From: Inia geoffrensis
Taxonomy: Eukaryota; Chordata; Mammalia; Artiodactyla; Iniidae
Length of the DNA stretch: 64,000 nucleotides
Assembly: GCA_036417435.1 (NCBI GenBank)
Contig: CM070905.1
Coordinates: forward strand, 69,457,092 to 69,521,091
Direction: 5' to 3'
Of this stretch, positions 12,395 through 23,320 are shown in pieces. The notes under the pieces are model-generated. The model was not told where the DNA came from. It made no database searches and worked only from the letters and a program-made list of their open reading frames with translations. Position 1 is the stretch's first letter; every line of letters begins with the position of its first letter. The translations under genes and the position numbers were made by a program.

Positions 12395-12510
12395 CCTTTA
12401 CAAAAATCCTCTCAATAGCCCTTAAATATTAATATTATACCCATTTTCCAGAAAGGAAGCTAAAGCCCACCACTTAGAAATGATGGAGCTGGACTTGGTG
12501 TGTTTGATCA
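12395..12510 (-). mobile_element. MIR fragment
   Basis: The order 'aaaatcctctcaatagccc', 'attatacccattttccaga', 'aaggaagctaaagccca' corresponds to the middle of MIR read backwards. Short and diverged. Confidence 0.55.
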
Positions 12511-12684
12511 CAAATGACACATACAAGCTTCCCATAACATCAACATCTTTCTCAGATTGTACTGACTTTCCCAGAACTATAGCAAAGACCCTTTTTTTCT
12601 TGTTTAATCGGTATCGTATCTTCTCAACATGTCTGATTTAATGATCAAACCTTTCTCTCCCAAGGCATTATAAAGACGTGCTTA

Positions 12685-13110
12685 AAAGTTTGGGCCTCTG
12701 GAGTTAGTCTGAATTTAAAGACAAGCTCTGTCAACAACTATTGCGTAATCTTGGAAATTACTTTAAAAGTCTGGTGTTCAGAACGGTGAAAGGACCTTAA
12801 GTAAGAACTAAGGAAATTTGAATAAAGTGTGGACTTTAGTTGAGAATAATGTATTGGTTCCTTAATTGTAACCATACTAATGTAAGATATTAATTATAAT
12901 GTTCATACTACCTCTGGGCTTAAGGTATATGGGAACTCTGCAATTTTTGTATAAATGTAAAACTGTTCTAAAAAATAGTTTGTGTAACAAAAACTGTACT
13001 TCAGTGTCCTCGTGGTTTTCTTATGAAAATTTGATGAATTAAATACATATACAGTTCTTAGTTCCTGGTAAATATGAATATGCCGATAGGTGTTAGCTAT
13101 TTTTTTTTTA
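12685..13110 (+). mobile_element. MIR SINE split by an L1 insertion
   Basis: The left half (12685-12780: 'ctggagttagtctgaattta', 'tcttggaaattactt') and the right half (12995-13110: 'acttcagtgtcctcgtggtt', 'gatgaattaaatacat', 'ggtgttagctatt') are consecutive parts of one MIR. They are interrupted by the L1 3' end at 12785-12990. Confidence 0.7.
12785..12990 (+). mobile_element. Old L1 3' end (L1M-like), 5'-truncated
   Basis: Recognisable L1M 3'-terminal sequence: 'ggaaatttgaataaagtgtg', 'accatactaatgtaagatat', 'gtatatgggaactctgcaat', 'aaaactgttctaaaaaatag'. It is about 200 bp long and sits inside a MIR. I could not see a clean target duplication. Confidence 0.78.
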
Positions 13111-14219
13111 AGTATTAGCTATTTGGGAGGGATGTTTAGGAAAAGGGGAGGTTTTGGCAGAGAAGGAAATGTTTTTTATTGGGAATCTACTTAAAGTGTG
13201 CAAAGAATGAGTAGTCAGACTAAAGAGTTCCTGCCTTGCTATGTACCAGAAGTTTGTATAGCAAAAGTCTTATCAGGGATGAGCTTTTTAAGATCAGCAA
13301 GTATCCCTGTATCTCCCAAGAAGAGTTTACTAGCCTGCTTCTCTCCAACCTGTCCCCAGTTACAAAGAAAGGTCAGGTAAGATTGAAAAGAAGAAACACA
13401 TGAGGAGAAGAATTAAACTAAGCACTGAAGAGAACCAAATTAATCCCACATACAAGTTAAGGATATTCAGCTTAGAATAGATTCAGTGTGACTGGTTGAA
13501 CTATGAAGCTCAATACCGGAAACTCAATATTCTGCTGCCTAAATTTCTCAGTCACCAGTCGCCAGTCACCGAAATCCCTTACTCCTCAGTATTTGTCTGT
13601 ATTGCTTTCTGTTGCAATTTTCTTACATAGGATGAACATTTCTGTGTAGTGCCAAAGAAAGAAAGCATATGTGAAAAGATAGCACATTCATTAGGAAATG
13701 AAACTAGGTGTCAGATGAAAAGAATTAACAACTGAAATGAATGTCTATGAATCATCTTGAGAAGCTCACCACTTGGTTGACTTTCTGCACATCACAAATT
13801 TGGGGAGCAATGTCCCTGTCCCCTTCTTAACATAGTGCTCATTTCATCTTCTAGTGTAAAATCAGATCACAAGAATAGTGAACCCTTAACTTTAAAAGAT
13901 TTTCCCATAGCTGAAATTATACATTGATTTTCCCCAGTCTTGAATGTGCATTTCTTACAGACTTCTAGGCATTTGAACTGCACTTTGTTGAGTAAAGTTA
14001 TAAAGGATCAACCTAAGGTACACTACACTGTGCCTGCACATGGCATTTGAACTCAGTAAGGGCCAGCAGTCCTGTCCACCACTGGGTAATAAACTCCTGT
14101 GTTCTAGAACTCTCAAGTAGTTCTAAATATGTCTTTTTTTTTTTTTTTTTTTAACAGAAATGATTGCTTAGCTCAATAATCTTCAGTTCTGGCAGTACCA
14201 GGGAGAACTTTCACATATT
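13111..14219. other. Unique sequence with a poly-T run
   Basis: Nothing recognised apart from a near-pure poly-T run at about 14132-14152, which could be a degraded retroposon tail. Confidence 0.4.
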
Positions 14220-14342
14220 GCCCCTATGTAGTCTACAGAGATTTTGATTTAGTTGGGTTGGTGCAGCCTGGGAATTACTATTTTTTAAAGCTTTCCAGAT
14301 GATTCTATCATGCAACCAAGATTGATAACCACTGTAGAAGTA
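14220..14342 (+). mobile_element. MER5-like hAT-Charlie nonautonomous element
   Basis: 'gattttgatttagttgggtt', 'gcagcctgggaattactat', 'agctttccagatgattctat' and the terminal 'gataaccactgtag' follow the MER5-type consensus, whose 3' terminus resembles 'gagaaccactg'. The left part is too decayed to place. The subfamily is uncertain. Confidence 0.7.
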
Positions 14343-15379
14343 GATCAGCTTAATTAATACCTTTTTACTTTACCTTTTTCATTAGTTAGATTCCTCACAT
14401 CACCCAAATGGTACTAAGTTCTGAGGCAAAACAAAATAAGTGGCCACTAGCCTCTAGGATTCTGAAATCAAATATGTTTGAGACATGCTGTGTACTGTAC
14501 TTCTTGTCCCTTTCTTAGAGAATCACTGTGCATTTATTAAAGCTATATAGGTTATCAGAGTTTCTGTTGAATATGAGCAGAATGCCAGAACTGTGGGGCT
14601 GTCAACAAACTGATAGAAAATGTACTTTGGGCAGACATTTGCATAGGTTTACATGTTTAAAACCTGCCCTACCAAAAATGAACCAGTCTCTAGAGATGAC
14701 ACTGAGAGCAATATGGGTGACAGAGTCTCCCGGGCCTAATTAAGGACATGGGTATCAAGCTTGTGTCAGTAGAAAACACATTAATTGTAAGATCTTTAAA
14801 TAGCAGTATCACAGCTCTCACCCCTCTAGCCTGTCGATCTGAAAGGAAGAGAAAATTTTAATAGTGTTATAAACAGTAGAAACAGACCTTGGCTTTCCTT
14901 GGATCTGTGCAAGGAAGGAAAAGTGGTGTCTTCTGTACTCAGCATAGGACTCTGATTACTTCAATCAGGACCAACTGCTGACAGATTTCTCCTTCACTCC
15001 ACCCTTGGAACCAGGCCAGAAGCTGAGCTTCAAAGTATATCTAAGTGAAAGTTCATTTCAGCTTTATCAACAAACATGAGTGCGGCCAAGTCATTCTGAA
15101 TTACCCTTATATAAACAATGTTTATCTGTTATTTCCCTTTGAAAATAACTATTGTGTTTTTTGAATAAGCCAATAAAATATTGTTTTTCTTTGTGATTCC
15201 TGACATATTTGTTTATACAAATTCCCCCAGTAAAACCTACTTTTGAAGGTTCCCAAGATTTGAAAAACATTTAGTGTTTTGCCTATGAATGAGAGTGCAA
15301 ACACCAAAAGGGCTATTCTGCATCACTGAATATTCAAGTGTCATAATATTAAATATTACCACAAAGTATTCTTCCCCCT
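14343..15379. other. Unique sequence, nothing recognised
   Basis: No repeat or gene could be supported. A 71-codon plus frame (14528-14743) is unrecognised. Confidence 0.4.
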
Positions 15380-15475
15380 TCAGACTTTAGTTTCCTTACT
15401 AGTAAAATGGGGTGAATGACACCTACCTTAGTGATAATGAGGATAAAGTGAGAAAATATTCACTGTATTTAACAA
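15380..15475 (+). mobile_element. MIR fragment
   Basis: 'tagtttccttactagtaaaa', 'tggggtgaatgacacctacc' and 'gaggataaagtgagaaaat' match the central and distal parts of MIR. Confidence 0.7.
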
Positions 15476-16923
15476 CTTTTAAAGCTGTCTTCTGTCAATG
15501 GTGAGCTACCTGGTGCACAACAAATTCAAATTAAGTCTGTCCTGTCCTACACTCAATTTGTGCATAACCCAGTGGTGGGGACTGTAGTACACTGAAGAAG
15601 AAATGTGTCGTACACTTAAGGTTAAAATAGGGAGCTTCTTGAGTCTGCATCAGACTCAAAGGCGGAGATACCTTTTCAGCTTCATCTACTCTCACACTCA
15701 TTGAGATTCATTCTGCTTTTAATCAATGCAAACATGTACAAAGGATTGCATTTCTTTCTCTGTTTAGGCCTTTACTTTTTAGAATCAGTGCTTCCCAAAC
15801 TGGTTCTCCCAGAGGCCAAATACTTCCTCAGAGGTATTGGAGGGGGACAGAGAAGGAATGATCATGGGTTCAAACAGGTGCTTCCACTCCCCATTAGAGC
15901 AGCTTTACTCCTACTCACTTATAATTACTGGTCTGGAATAAGACTTCTAGAAAGGAAAGAGTTCTACAGCTAAAATAAGCATGGTAACCATTGCTTTAAT
16001 GAATCACAGGGTATGGAGCACTGCCTAAAATGAACCTGTCCCCAACCAAAATAATAAATGATTGAGTGACCTCCCATTTTCCTGCCAACTCTATTAATAT
16101 TTCTTTGAAGGGGTATGTTAAGTGGCAACTTGTATGTTAAATTTCATTTCCACTTTGACTTCCTATGTGTTTCCAGATCTTTGTTTCCACTAAAAAGTGT
16201 TTTTTGTCCTCCTATCTCACTGAAATACTTAATCAATAAAAATGACTTTGTCAATTTGGTTAAAATACTTTATGTTAAATGTCATTTTATTGGAACATGC
16301 TATTCAAGCCATCATTCTGGACATTCAACAGTTTAAAATGTGCAGAAATCAAATCAACAACAGGTATGACCACATGGATATATTTTCAGGGGACTGTACA
16401 AGGAGTGAAGGTTTTGTTTAAATTGCTGTTAATCTTTTCAAGATATTTTCAGATCTCTGTATAGCAGCTTTTGTATATTTGCTAGCAGGACAATTCCAAA
16501 TACAAAGAGAGAGGCATCAGATAAACAAATCAGACTACAGTAGCACTTCATTAAATGCAAGGATGTGAAAGGTCATTTTATAAATATGAATATAACGAAC
16601 TGAGCTATTAAACATGTGCCTTTTTAAAAGATATATGAATCTCAAATACTACTATTTAAATATAAAATTCAAACACTGCTAATGCTATAAATTTATTTTG
16701 CAAAAGAATTCAGTTCACCAAATTTGATTCAGACCAGTGTATAGATATTTGGGCTGATGTTTCCAAATAATCACAGGTGAAAAAGATTGTTTTTCCTCAA
16801 GTTAATTTAAGTATGTTTTGGAGAAGGTAGGATTTATTTCTCTTTCATTAAAAGCAATGAAGAGAAAATATTTTTCCTTTCTCTCTTTTTTTTTCTTTCT
16901 TTTTTGCTTAAATTAGTTCATCA
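15476..16923. other. Unique sequence with a pyrimidine tract
   Basis: No gene or repeat assigned. 16874-16905 is a degenerate pyrimidine tract (tttcctttctctctttttttt-like). Confidence 0.4.
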
Positions 16924-16931
16924 CTCTAGAG

Positions 16932-17152
16932 CAGCGGGTTCCCAACCTTTAGGGCACCAGGGACTGGTTTTGTGGAAGACAATTTTTCTGCAGATGGCGG
17001 GTGGGGGGATGGTTCACGCAGTAACGTGAGCGATGGGGAGCGGCAGATGAAGCGTCACTCTCTTGCCCGCCGCTCACCTCCTGCTGGGTGGCTCAGTTCT
17101 TAACAGGCTGCACACCGGTACTGGTCCATGGCCCGGGGGTTGGGAACCCATG
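16932..17152. mobile_element. Short hAT-type DNA transposon with terminal inverted repeats
   Basis: The left terminus 'cagcgggttcccaacc' pairs with the right terminus 'ggttgggaacccatg', giving inverted ends. The subterminal 'gggactggtt' faces 'accggtactggtcc'. An imperfect 8-bp target duplication flanks it (ctctagag at 16924-16931, atatagag at 17153-17160, 6/8 identical), and 8 bp is the length expected for hAT transposons. At 221 bp it is an internally deleted, nonautonomous copy with no transposase frame. It is GC-rich compared with its surroundings. Confidence 0.85.
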
Positions 17153-17160
17153 ATATAGAG

Positions 17161-17855
17161 AGAACTAGAGAGGAGAATGAATGAAGCCTATCAATTATTT
17201 CAAGGAGTAAACTATACTTTCCATAGGTTATCATGAATAGATTTTTTTCATTGTTACTAAGATTACCAAATGAATGACAAACATTTTGAAACTCCAATAG
17301 ATTTCCCCTTTGCTAAAGTTTGTTTTAAAGTATAAACTGGAAGTATGTGACTTGAAATAGATATGTGAGGTTCTTTCAGGAATATGTAAGAAGACATCCA
17401 TTGTAGCACATTTTTCCGTAGTGATGATTTGGAGGCAAACTGGGACTCCATCCAGGAGAATGGATAGCTAAAATGTGGAGGATGTGCAACATGGAGATTG
17501 TAGAGCAGATAGATACTGTGGATCAGATTACGTGTTGCAATGTAAATTGACCTTAAAGACATAATAATGGTCAATCTAAAGGACAGAAGAGAATGTGATA
17601 CATAACATAGTACTACGTATGTAAACTAAATATCTCTGCACCCTAAAAAACAATATGTATTTTGCAAGAGTACATATATAAACCAAAATAAAAAATGTGC
17701 ATTGATTGAAAAGTAAGATTATTTCATTCAGTCCTTGTGCAAACACAGCCCACTAAAAAAGGGTGTATGATATTAGTCCTCTGTCAAATGTTGATTAAGA
17801 AATACAAAGAAAAGAAACAAACAACTTAATGCATTATCAGGCTTTTTCCCTTTCT
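17161..17855. other. Unique sequence, nothing recognised
   Basis: A 103-codon minus frame (17263-17574) was inspected. It has no recognised domain and no supporting splice context. Confidence 0.4.
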
Positions 17856-17865
17856 TACATGTAAT
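17856..17865. repeat. Target-site duplication, left copy
   Basis: 'tacatgtaat' here and at 18167-18176 exactly flank the SINE. Confidence 0.93.
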
Positions 17866-18166
17866 TTTTTTTTTTATATATAAATTCGTTTTATTTATTT
17901 ATTTGGCTGCGTTGGGCCTTCGTTTCTGTGCGAGGGCTTTCTCTGGTTGCGGCGAGCAGGGGCCACTCTTCATCGCAGTGCACGGGCCTCTCACTGTCGC
18001 AGCCTCTCCTGTTGCGGAGCACAGGCTCCAGATGCGCAGGCTCAGTAGTTGTGGCTCATGGGCACAGTGGCTTCGCGGCATGTGGGATCTTCCCAGACCA
18101 GGGCTTGAACTCGTGTCCCCTGCATTGGCAGGCAGATTCTCAACCACCGCGCCACCCGGGAAGCCC
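17866..18166 (-). mobile_element. CHR-type tRNA-derived SINE, long subtype
   Basis: Minus-strand reading starts 'gggcttcccgggtggcgcgg', has the B-box region ('cacgagttcaagccctggtc') and the long 3' extension ('agagaaagccctcgcacaga'), and ends in an A-rich tail. The 10-bp perfect target duplication shows it is a complete, relatively undisturbed insertion. Confidence 0.96.
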
Positions 18167-18176
18167 TACATGTAAT
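18167..18176. repeat. Target-site duplication, right copy
   Basis: Second copy of 'tacatgtaat', adjacent to the tRNA-like head of the SINE. Confidence 0.93.
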
Positions 18177-18502
18177 ATTTTAACAAGAATTAATACTGAA
18201 TATTTACAGGACTGATAAAAAGGTCAGGATTATTAGCTACCTTGAAGTTAATTTAATCATCATTTCCAATATTAAAATTCTCTTTATAGCATTGCCTTGA
18301 GGTGCCTGTCAAACCAACAAGGAACACCTGCAATGAAGAGGGCTCTGCATCTTTTGAAGGAGCACACTATTTTGGAGTGTGCAAATTTATTCTATTAATA
18401 GGAAAACCAGTAGGAGAATTAATAAGAATAAGAATAATGCTCTTTGTGCAAAATTTAATTCTCATTGGATATAAATCTGTGTTTTGTTCAAAGTTGAGGG
18501 AG
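18177..18502. other. Unique sequence, nothing recognised
   Basis: A 100-codon plus frame begins at 18302 but runs into the MER5A element at its 3' end. No domain was recognised. Confidence 0.4.
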
Positions 18503-18593
18503 TGGCCACTGGTGTTAGTATCAAGGAGAAAGTTGTTTAAAATGCAGATTCCTGGACCCCACCCGAGACCTACCGAATTAGAATCTCTGGGTC

Positions 18594-18610
18594 TGAAAAT
18601 TTGAATTTTT
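18594..18610. repeat. 17-bp target-site duplication, left copy
   Basis: 'tgaaaatttgaattttt' is identical at 19487-19503 and flanks the L1 insertion inside MER5A. Confidence 0.96.
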
Positions 18611-19486
18611 TTTAGTTTAGTATTTTTTTAAATTGAAGTATAGTTGATTTACAATGTTGTGTTAATTACTCCTGTACAGCAGAGAGATTCAGTTATACAT
18701 ATATATACATTCCTTTTTAAAATATTCTTTTCCATCATGGTTTATCATAGAATACTGAATATAGTTCTCTGTGCTATACAGTAGCACCTTGTTTTTACCC
18801 ATTCTGTATATAAAAGCTTACATCTGCTACCCCCAACCTCCCACTTCATCCCTTCCCCAACCCCTTCTCCCTTGGCAGCCACCAGTCTGCTCTGTATGTC
18901 CATGATTCTGTTTCTGTTTCATAAATAGGTTCATCTGTGTCATATTTAGATTCCACATATAAGTGATATCATCACTTATTTGTCTTTCTCTTTCTGACTT
19001 AATTCACTTAGTGTGATAATCCCTAGGTCCATCCATGTTGCTGCAAATGGCATTATTTTGCTCTTTTTATGGCTGAATAGTAGTCCATTGTATATGCATA
19101 CCACATCTTTATCCATTCATCGGTCGATGCACATTTAAGTTGTTTCCATGTCTTGGCTATTGTGAATAGTGCTGCCATGAACGTAGGGGGTGCATGTACC
19201 TTTCTGGATTAGAGTTTTTTGTCTGGATAAATGTCCAGGAATAGGATTGCTGGATCATCTGGTAAGTCTATTTTTAGTCTTCTGAGGAACCTTCATCCTG
19301 TTTCCATAGTGCCTGCAGCAACTTACATTCCCACCAGCAGTGTAGGAGGGTTCGTTTTTCTCCACACCCTCTCCAGCATTTATTATTTGTAGACTTTGCA
19401 GTGATAGCCATTCTGACCAGGGTGGAGTGGTGTCTCATTGTAGCTTTGATTTGCATTTCTTTAATAATTGCTGATGTTGAGCACCT
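18611..19486 (-). mobile_element. 5'-truncated L1 inserted into MER5A
   Basis: Starts with a T-rich tail complement at the left, then an L1 3' UTR ('atagttctctgtgctataca', 'cttggcagccaccagtctgc') and the ORF2 C-terminal region. Minus-strand fragments still show the L1 zinc-knuckle-like tail ([19 protein letters not shown] near 19330-19400). The break at the 5' side is at 'gttgagcacct'. The perfect 17-bp target duplication marks a standard target-primed insertion. The 3' UTR differs from both L1 copies in the 53.8-63.9 kb complex, so it is another subfamily. Confidence 0.95.
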
Positions 19487-19503
19487 TGAAAATTTGAATT
19501 TTT
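19487..19503. repeat. 17-bp target-site duplication, right copy
   Basis: Identical to 18594-18610. Confidence 0.96.
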
Positions 19504-19568
19504 AACAAGTCTCCTGTGCCCACATCCACAAAGTGATTCTTATGCTCATGAAAGTTTAAGAACTACTT

Positions 19569-22554
19569 GTATAAATAAGCAACATTAAAGTATAACTCAC
19601 TCCACTCGTGTTCCTATTCATAAAAAACACGATGTCTGGTGGTAAGGTATTTTATATTTTTCTGTATATCAAGTTCACACTTCATCGTTCTTCTCTTTCA
19701 TTGTTCTAAAACATCAAATTCACAATGAAATTTACAATAGAGGAAACAGAAGCCTATTAGCATATTTTTAATTTATGGTCTTGTTGAAGAAGAATCCAAA
19801 ACCATCAGGAATAAACTTAAAACATGATACATTTATGTCCTTCTATCATAATAACAAAGGATTATTCCTTTACTAAATATCCCTGTAGTTATCCAATTCA
19901 GAAAATCCTTTTCCTTTCAATACTGTCACAGAAAAACAAACATTGACTGGCAGAGTTGAAAGAAAGCATTAGGGATAAAATGTTAAGAACTGGCACTAAA
20001 GTTATATTTGTCACATATGCATATCTATTTTACTAAGAGAGGATACTACGTGAGGATTTTGAACAAGAGCAACACTGTTTGGAAATCTAACTTCCAAAGC
20101 CAAAGTTCGTTGCTCTGTGCTAATGAGAGGACCACCTTCCCCCTTGTCATTCTCTCATTTTTAAAATCTGAAAATTTACATTTATGATGAGGAAAAAAAG
20201 CATAGGAAAAAATCCACTTTTTCTAACTACAGCCAGTTGAGATGGACAATATATTATCAGGCATACAGTGATCAAGTTATTGTGGTTTTTAAGGCTGCGA
20301 TCTGCCTCATTGATTTGACTTTGCAAATTTTCGAATTCTGGCAGTGATGCCGGGACTTGGGAATTGTAACTTTTTTCCTTCTATTCTCTCTCCAAAAGCT
20401 CAAAGAAAACTACTCATACTGCTGACACACACACATTGACTACACACTCACACACACACATATGTATGCACGTGCAAGAGGGCATGCGCCGACGCGCACA
20501 CACACTGCCTTTTCTCTCTGAGAAGAGAAATCTGGCCCTTTGAGCATTACAAAGAATACTAAGGGCCAAACGTCTTAGGGCTGGAAAATAGCTATGTTCT
20601 TGCCAGTGAGTTAAAGCCAGAGTATCCCCTTTGTCATAGCCAAATTTATGACATGGATCAAAAACTATAAAAAGCTATGTTGCATCCTGCCATTAAGGAG
20701 AATTAATATTTTCAGTGGTATGTTAACCAACGTTTTTCCAGTGTCTCTCGTTAAAAGCAGATTGTTGACTTTTCATCGTGGTGTGCCAAACATTTTCATT
20801 GAAACCCTAACAAGACTTTCATCTTAGAACCATTATTTCTTAATGGACTTGGATAGGGGCAACATAAAGGAATGGCTCTGCTTTGCAGCACTGCAGCATT
20901 AGGCAATGGCCGTCATTAGCGTGTTGGACCTTGCTGAATCATTACACATGCAGACATTTAAGGCATTTCCAGTGTGACTTGATTTTTCCCTTGAAGCACA
21001 CTTCATGTTTTATCTATTATGCTTAAGCAACATAGGTTCTTTTTCTACTTTTAGGTATCTTTATTATGATTCTTTCTATTCAGCTCTCTCCAGTTAAAAC
21101 TATAATAAATCACAGCATACACACACAGAGAGCTTTTTTTGCTTCTTATTTTTTTATTGAGAATATCTATCTGTGGTATTTTCTTCTGTGCTTAGGAAAT
21201 CAGTGCATCTTTAACAACCCTTCAGCCCCAGTAATTTAGCAATAAACTACATGACACCAGTTGTCCAGATTCCCCAAATACATACTTTCTCATATATCAT
21301 TGTCTTGATATGTACTGGAAGTGGCTGTACTATAGCAAAGGAAGTCTGTAGGCTAGATGACAGAGGGTACCATGAAAATAGAATGGACCCTTCCACTTGG
21401 CTGAGTTTTGAAATACATGATGTGAAAATGATTATCATACAGCCACTGAGCTGATGCTGACAGGCTCTAATTTGCCCAATACTCCTTCTTTTCTCTCAAA
21501 TACGTATTTAGAGTCAATGACAATTACACATAGAGATGGAAATTTGGGCTTTTGGCTTGGGCCCTCCCTTGAATGTATTGGCTTGAATGTCTATTGAGTG
21601 TTTTATGATGTGGTTGATCAAATTGTAAGGTATGGCTATAGACCACACCACTGACTCTGAAACCAGCAAGCTGAGAGTCACCTGAACTTAGCTATCAAAG
21701 TCAGATAAACTTCTGAAACCCAAGAATGCATGGAAGAGGGCCATTTATCCAAGAAATAATACTTAATTCCAGAATTTAGCTTTTATTAGTTTAATATGCC
21801 TCCCAAGAAGTTTTATGACTTGGAAACCAGCATGAATTACATACATACTTCAAAATCCTTTATTTGGAATATAAGTATAGCTATTCAATTTTTATTCCTA
21901 GGAATCAAAAATCATCCCACTTGCCCTAAATCTATTCGTTCAGTTCAGATGCTTTTGAATGCAAGTAACAGGTTTTCACAACATAAGTGGATTGAACAAG
22001 GAAAGGTTGACCATCCCAGGTGGGTAACTGAGTAGCTCAAGTGTGTAGGGCCCTGGGCAGCCCCTCTGCCATTAGCCTTCCCTCATAATTCCAAGACTAT
22101 TGTAGCTCCAAGCATCATTTCCTCACACAACAATATGCAAGGCTAAAGCAAAAGTAATTGAGGCTTTCTACTCACATTTTTCTTTCTAACATTTCTCAAA
22201 AACTCAATAGATTTCCCATTATGGTTTTTGTTCATTTATGTGTTTGTTTTTAGCAAGATATGCTACATGCATAAGGTACAGGCAAATACTTTACAGATTG
22301 TTTGAAGGAAGCACAAATGATAAACGTTTTTACTGTGTCTAAACAGACATGCTATTCCAAATATTTAATAAATTGTACAACTTGGGGACTAACCAGAATA
22401 GATGCGGTGACCAATCAGAATGGATGTCAGGTGTAGTGACCAGAGCCTGTTCAACTGAGAACTGGCTGAAATGACTCGTCTTCATTTAGCCTTTCTAAGT
22501 GTTTAGACAAAAGGGCTTTAAAATAAAAGGTCATGGAAACCTACACTGTCATGA
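19569..22554. other. Longest repeat-poor block
   Basis: Apart from a degenerate CA patch there is no young repeat for about 3 kb. 20200-21020 has balanced composition and several homeodomain-like TAAT/CATTA words (for example around 20700-20720 and 20900-20950). That is compatible with a conserved noncoding element but does not prove one. Around 21940-22030 there is a faint match to an old interspersed repeat I cannot name ('gaatgcaagtaacagg'). No exon is supported. Confidence 0.35.
20424..20505. repeat. Degenerate CA-rich microsatellite
   Basis: Several short CA runs are separated by ttgact, tatgtatgcacgtg and cgacgcg. It is an old interrupted dinucleotide repeat. Confidence 0.85.
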
Positions 22555-22680
22555 CCTCCACCAGACTGTCCGTTTCTTGAGGGCTAATAGTGTGTTTTAC
22601 TCGTGACTGAACCCCTAATATTCAGCATGGCCCTTGAAACTCGGAAGGCACTCAGTATTTGGTGAATTAATCAATGACTA
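22555..22680 (+). mobile_element. L2 LINE 3'-terminal fragment
   Basis: 'agactgtccgtttcttgagg', 'gaacccctaatattcagcat' and the ending 'ggcactcagtatttggtgaa' follow the L2 3' terminus ('ggtgctcaataaatgtttgttgaa'-like). Confidence 0.75.
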
Positions 22681-22740
22681 GATGTAGTCAATCACAGAAT
22701 ATCTGGATTTGCTTACTATGAAGTTGCAATTCTTTTTTAA

Positions 22741-23068
22741 AAAAATTAATGTATTTATTTATTTTTGGCTGTGCTGGGTCTTCGTTGCTGTGCGTGGGCT
22801 TTCTCTAGTTGCGGCGAGCGGGGGCTACTCTTTGTTGCAGTGCGCGGGCTTTTCATTGCGGTGGCTTACTGTTGTTTCGGAGCACTGGCTCTAGGCACAC
22901 GGGCTTCAGTAGTTGTGGCTTGCAGGCTCTAAGGCTTAGGCTCAGTAGTTGTGGCGCACGGGCTTAGTTGCTCCACGGCATATGGGATCTTCCCGGACCA
23001 GGGCTTGAACCAATGTCCCCTGCGTTGGCAGGCAGGTTTTTAACCACTGCACCACCAGGGAAGCCCAT
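22741..23068 (-). mobile_element. CHR-type tRNA-derived SINE, long subtype
   Basis: The minus-strand head 'gggcttccctggtggtgcag' is at the right. The body carries an internal duplicated 'cacaactactgagcc'-like unit and the 'agagaaagcccacgcac' extension, ending in an A-rich tail with taaataaat steps. 'ttcttttttaa' at 22730-22740 and 23072-23082 is a plausible but low-complexity target duplication. Confidence 0.95.
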
Positions 23069-23190
23069 CTTTTCTTTTTTAACTCTTCCATCTGTTACAT
23101 TCTTTAATTGAATTTTCAATAGATTCTCTTCTTTAAGTTTTCTTTGTCTTTTTATGGAGTATAACTGTAGTTGGTTAGAATCTTTTGCTC

Positions 23191-23310
23191 TTTTTTTTTT
23201 TTTTTTTTTTGGCTGAGCCATGTGGCATGTGGGATCTTAGTTCCCCAACCAGGGATCAAATCCTGCATTGGAAGCACGGAGTCTTAACCACTGGATCGCC
23301 AGGGAAGTCC
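23191..23310 (-). mobile_element. Short tRNA-derived SINE, different subtype
   Basis: Minus strand: 'ggacttccctggcgatccag' head, 'aagactccgtgcttccaatg', 'ggaactaagatcccacatg', then a 20-base A-tail (poly-T at 23191-23210). Target duplication 'gaatctttt' at 23178-23186 and 23312-23320. It lacks the long body of the neighbouring copies, so it is an independent tRNA-head SINE family. Confidence 0.93.
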
Positions 23311-23320
23311 TGAATCTTTT

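Larger units (their letters stand above)
18503..19568 (+). mobile_element. MER5A (hAT-Charlie) split by an L1
   Basis: The left part (to 18610) contains 'aaaatgcagattcctggacc' and 'gaattagaatctctgggt'. The right part (19504-19568) resumes with 'aacaagtctcctgtgc', 'aagtgattcttatgctcatg' and the terminus 'gtttaagaactact'. Joining the two gives the normal MER5A order, so the 876-bp L1 between them arrived later. Confidence 0.88.
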
